Shown piece by piece: positions 60,173-64,000 of a stretch of 64,000 nucleotides of DNA. Each line of letters starts with the position of its first letter. Within the stretch, counting starts at the first letter, position 1. The DNA is from Phalacrocorax aristotelis (Eukaryota > Chordata > Aves > Suliformes > Phalacrocoracidae): NCBI RefSeq assembly GCF_949628215.1, contig NC_134281.1:40532512-40596511 (forward strand), in the 5' to 3' direction. Both the position numbers and the translations under genes were made by a program. The notes under the pieces are model-generated. The model did not search any database. It was not told the DNA's origin and worked only from the letters and a program-made list of their open reading frames with translations.

Positions 60173-63100
60173 CCGGGGACCATGATTCCCGCAGCGCCTT
60201 ATCTGAGCCGGCAGCCCTGCAGCTCTCTGCTTGTTTGTCTCTTTATCTAAAGCATCAGCTGCGGGGACCCTGTAGGACATTAACACTGGGACAGTTAATG
60301 AGGGATGCAATGCAGACAGTGAAGCATGCCAGGTTAAAACCACTGCATGGGGAGGTGCCGGGGGTCTTGCTGCAGGTCCCAGTCTCTAGGCCAAACATCT
60401 TTCGTTCACCTGATATGCTGGCCTATGCCCACCCCTCAGGAGCCAGGCGGGATGGGTGGCCAGGCAAAGGTTGCACTGCCCAGGCAGGAGCTAAGGGCAC
60501 TCAGGATCTCTCAGAAACACATCCTGAGCAATTACACATCCTCCTTAGGCATTTTTGAGGCCGATGCCTCATCATCGTGTGTAATGGCGAGCCAGACCCT
60601 TGGTGCTCTGCCTATGAGCAGCCTCTTGTGTGTTTCTCTGCGGGCCTCACCAGTGGCCCTGGCTGATGTTCAGCACCCTTAGTCCACCTGCACCATCCCT
60701 GGGAAGCTATGGTCTTTGCACCTCGGTCCCCCTGGTTGTACATCAGCTACAGACTCACGCTGGCAGCGGCGCCACTCAGATGGGCTAAGGAAGCACCCCA
60801 GCTCCGCTCTGCACCCTGAGAATGCACAGTGAGCCTGCCTAGGGTGTGCTGCAGCCACTGGGATCTGGGGCCCTGGTGCTAGTTGGGTCATTGGACCCTT
60901 TGCAGGGCAGGGGATTAGGATGACCTAGAGGGGGCTTAACCAGTGGGGAAACCTCCCAAGCTGCCAGCCAGAGCTGAACGTGCAATAACAGCCCCAGGGC
61001 TTGTTTGGGCTGCAGAGATCTGCACAGGTCAGGCAGCCCACACCACTTGTTAGCAGAGAGCTGGGGTAGTTCCTCTGTCTGTAATCACCCTAATGAGTAG
61101 TTGTCTTGCCCAGCTGCAGCAGAGGCAATTTTGTGACCTGCTTTCAGTGTGTTTGATCTTGCTTTTCTTGTATTTCCTTGTTCGGGTGAGCCTGCTGCCA
61201 CAGCAGATATGGTCAAGCGCGCACGGTCCAAGAGTGCCCAGGACTTGCATGTTGACTGAAGCCAATGCCCTCTGCCACTTGCTGCCAGTACGCAGAGACT
61301 TGGTGCCTGTGCCCTGCTCACCTTCTGGGAATGCATGCCTCATTAGTGACTGACAGCATCAGCATTAATACCTCAGGCTAATTGCCCAGGCCTGACATCA
61401 CGCTGGTGGAGGCAATGCCCTCCACACACTCAAAACAGGCAGGTTTGCTGCACAGGAGCTGCTGCTTCTGTGCACCCCCAACTGCTCAGAAATGTACGGA
61501 AATCCTGCGGTTTGCCTCAAGCCCCCAGGATGGTTTGGAGATTCCCCTCATTGATTACTGGCCTCCACGATGCCTCTGCACAGGTTTCCTCCCCAGACAG
61601 AGAGGCCAGCGGCCATCAGAGGCAGCTGCAGGGGTGAATCACAGCCACTTTAATCCCAGCGTTGGTGCCCTGCCCCACAGCACTCACCTGCCGCAGTGCC
61701 AGGCACGAGGGCTTGCCAATGAGCTGGGGTTATCGCCGATGTGATGAGTGATGCCACAGCCCGGCCCTCCGCCTGCAACATGGCGAGGGGCATGGGATCC
61801 AGCTGCTGCCAATGTGGCATGCTCCCAGAGAGGGATGGCTCTGCTTCTCCCTGTCTGCTATAGGGGATTGTATTTCTTTGCAGGGGTATTTCTGTGTCTC
61901 AAGGAAGAGCGAAAATCGGTGCTGAATAACACCCCCAGGCATTTTTGGTGCTTGTTTTGCATAAGGACCGCAGGCCTCTGAACCAGCACCCTGGTGGCAA
62001 GCACAGGGTCTCTTCCCAGCCATCTCCAGGGAAAAGTGCTGAATCACTCTCCCCTTCATCCTCCTCCGGATGGGAGGGCAGGGTGACCTCAAAACCTGCC
62101 TCTACCTGAGCAAAAAATTAGGAAAATGCCCAGAAACACAAAAAGCAGAGCAACGCCTTCTTCGAACAGTGATCTGTGCGAATGAGATGGGCTGGCTGCA
62201 TGGGGGTTAGCAGGTCCCATGGGGCTCCTCCCCACTCTCACGGACCCCACAGCTTCCCCCGGCTGAGAGACCCACGGCTCCACAGCCAGTCCCACAGCCT
62301 CTGACCTCTGCAAGGAGCAGAGTCTGCGCTGCTGCACGCCTCGCTGCAAAGCCACCCTTGGGCACACCACCTCCCCTTGCTCTGAAGCAGCTGCACAGTG
62401 CTGTACTGTTTGGGAAACTGCAGGGCCGAGGCACCCAGCTCTCTGTGCCCTGCCCTGGGCTGCTGCTGGGGGACACATCGGGGGTTCAGGGCCCTGCAGA
62501 CTCCCTGCCTGCTTCAGGCCACACTCAGGGGACAGTGATGGCATGGGGACCCCTCTCTGCATGGAGGAGCAGCTGGTCTCTGGGCATGCCTTGCTGCAGG
62601 GTGGGGACCAGCACCGTGCAAGGACACCCACAGGAGGAGGATTTGGAGTGTACAGTGGTGCAGCCTGCAGCCTGCCCCAGGCCAGCACAGTGGCTCTCAC
62701 CAAAGGTTTTCCCTTGGCCTTGTGGCAGCACATGCAGAGCTTGTTTAAATCAAACACAGCAGAGCAAATAAGAGCCTCAGCTGACTGCTGCGTTCTGGGG
62801 AGCCAGCAGTAGTCACCCCGTGTGCCGCAAAGCAGGCAGGGAGAAGCAGGCAGGGCGAGGGGAGCTGGGCGCCGTGCCCCATGTGCAAACAGCCACAGCC
62901 ATGTGCTGCCTGCTCAGGGTGCTCCTGGGCTGGGCTGCTGGCAGGGAGGGCTTGGCTCGGGCACTGGGGCTGGCACAGCCCGAGCCTGCGTTGTTTTTAT
63001 TTTAAATGCAGGGATAAGTAAGAAAAACCAAGTACAAGGGCTGGGTCATTTTTGGGACAGGTCCCTCACATGGGAAGGCTGGGGGAGCACTGCAGGTGGC

Positions 63101-63202
63101 AAAGCATCTGCACACCCAGCAAACAGGCATGCAGGGTAGCAGGACAAAGGTTCTGCATTGTTTTGCACTGATCTCTGTTGAAGATTGCTGGTGGTGGGAG
63201 TA

Positions 63203-63259
63203 AGAGCTGCAGAAGAGATATGTGGGAGAGCTGCAGGACAGATGCGTGGCAGAGCTGGG
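63203..63259. repeat. 24-bp tandem duplication
   Basis: Two 24-mers beginning AGAGCTGCAG lie at 63203-63226 and 63227-63250, followed by a partial third copy AGAGCTGGG. The sequence around it is non-coding. Confidence 0.75.
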
Positions 63260-64000
63260 TTTAGGGTAGTGAGCCTTTTCTAACCCATTAAGTTGGTGAC
63301 TTCTTGGGGGCCAGGGTTTGCAGCACTCTCAGAGTAACCTGGAATGAGCCAGCTGTGATGTAATTTTTTTTTCTTTTGTAATACCCTGATATGGTAGAAA
63401 TTTCCCTTTTCTGGATTGCTGCATTTCTGTATCAGCCCAGAAGTACTTCTGCTTACACAAGTGTGTGCCTGGTGTTCCTCTGGGCCCTGGGAAGAACCAT
63501 CCTATGCTTCAGGACAGATCAGCTGGGTGCTGCACTGCAGTGGTATGAGGCTGGGGGGTTCTGCTGGCACTGTGGGTTGCTTGGCCGAGCTGCCAGCTCA
63601 CAGATACAACTCCTGCTCTTTGCTCTCCCGCAGCTGCCAGATGGGAAGCTGTGTCTTCCTTAACTTAGCCCTGCCTTGGCCATGCCCCAAAATACCCATA
63701 CGCTTTTTGCCTGCCCTGCACTGTGCCCCATAAAACAAAATGGCCTTTTTTATTTGAGTGACAGCTGGAATCTGGACTTTACAGAGCAGCTGTAGCCAGC
63801 CTGCAGCCAGTGGAGGGGAAGGAGAGGATGAGCTGCTGGCTGGGGAGCAAGGAGAGCAGACAGGCTGAGGATGCTGAGGGTGAGCGCTGCCTGTCTGCAG
63901 CCCCTGCATCAGGGAGAGGGGGCTGCAGGGTGACTCAGGGTAGTCTTGCCTGCTCCTGCTTCACAGCTCTCCCCACCATGTCCCTGTGAAGCTGCCGGCT

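Larger units (their letters stand above)
57180..64000. other. GC-rich non-coding right flank
   Basis: No gene was recognised. Open frames such as 57180-57920 on - and 59791-60558 on + have biased composition and no domain. The region holds an 18-bp minisatellite at 60.1 kb and a 24-bp duplication at 63.2 kb. Isolated AATAAA motifs (for example near 59390) have no linked exon. Nothing else can be supported. Confidence 0.5.

Noticed and set aside
1-64000. CRISPR arrays, insertion sequences, phage, endogenous retroviral genes, rRNA or tRNA genes
   Set aside because: None was recognised on either strand. Repeats found are short minisatellites or homopolymers, and the gene structures are eukaryotic.

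Overview
The window is vertebrate nuclear DNA, most likely from a bird. The evidence is two intron-containing genes with vertebrate splice signals, CpG-island promoters, very few interspersed repeats (no Alu-like or L1-like copies seen), one short tail motif typical of avian/reptilian CR1 LINEs and one old MIR-like SINE. A turtle or crocodilian cannot be excluded. No prokaryotic, viral or organellar content was recognised.

Only two protein-coding genes can be supported, and they point at each other. GNG12 (G-protein gamma-12) is on the + strand. It has a CpG-island promoter and non-coding first exon near 14.3-14.5 kb, a 24 kb first intron, coding exons at 38856-38951 and 39957-40082, and an AU-rich 3' UTR ending probably near 42.04 kb. 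GADD45A (growth-arrest and DNA-damage stress sensor) is on the - strand, with four coding exons between 47896 and 46567, a 3' UTR ending near 45.86 kb, and a promoter with an Oct/CCAAT/Oct cluster near 48.05-48.08 kb. From general knowledge, the same convergent pair lies on human 1p31, so this is an ancestral amniote neighbourhood.

Layout: 1-14.28 kb is non-coding DNA upstream of GNG12 (WLS is expected beyond the left edge by synteny, but none of its exons was recognised). 14.28-15.12 kb is the GNG12 CpG island. 14.47-38.84 kb is intron 1, with candidate conserved elements, an old SINE, two perfect AT-rich palindromes and one possible non-coding exon. 38.84-42.04 kb holds the GNG12 coding exons and 3' UTR. 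42.04-45.85 kb is the tail-to-tail spacer. 45.86-48.57 kb is GADD45A and its CpG island. 48.57-64 kb is GC-rich non-coding DNA with an orphan CpG-rich block near 57 kb and short minisatellites.

The two genes are not a pathway unit: GNG12 is a membrane-anchored G-beta-gamma subunit and GADD45A a nuclear/cytoplasmic stress adaptor. Most long open frames here (up to 288 codons) lie in GC-rich or tandem-repeat DNA, are open in several frames at once and show no recognisable domain, so they are not called as genes. I found no convincing new biological system. The best leads are regulatory: the GADD45A promoter module, the converging poly(A) signals, the palindromes in GNG12 intron 1, and a possible unannotated promoter at 57 kb.
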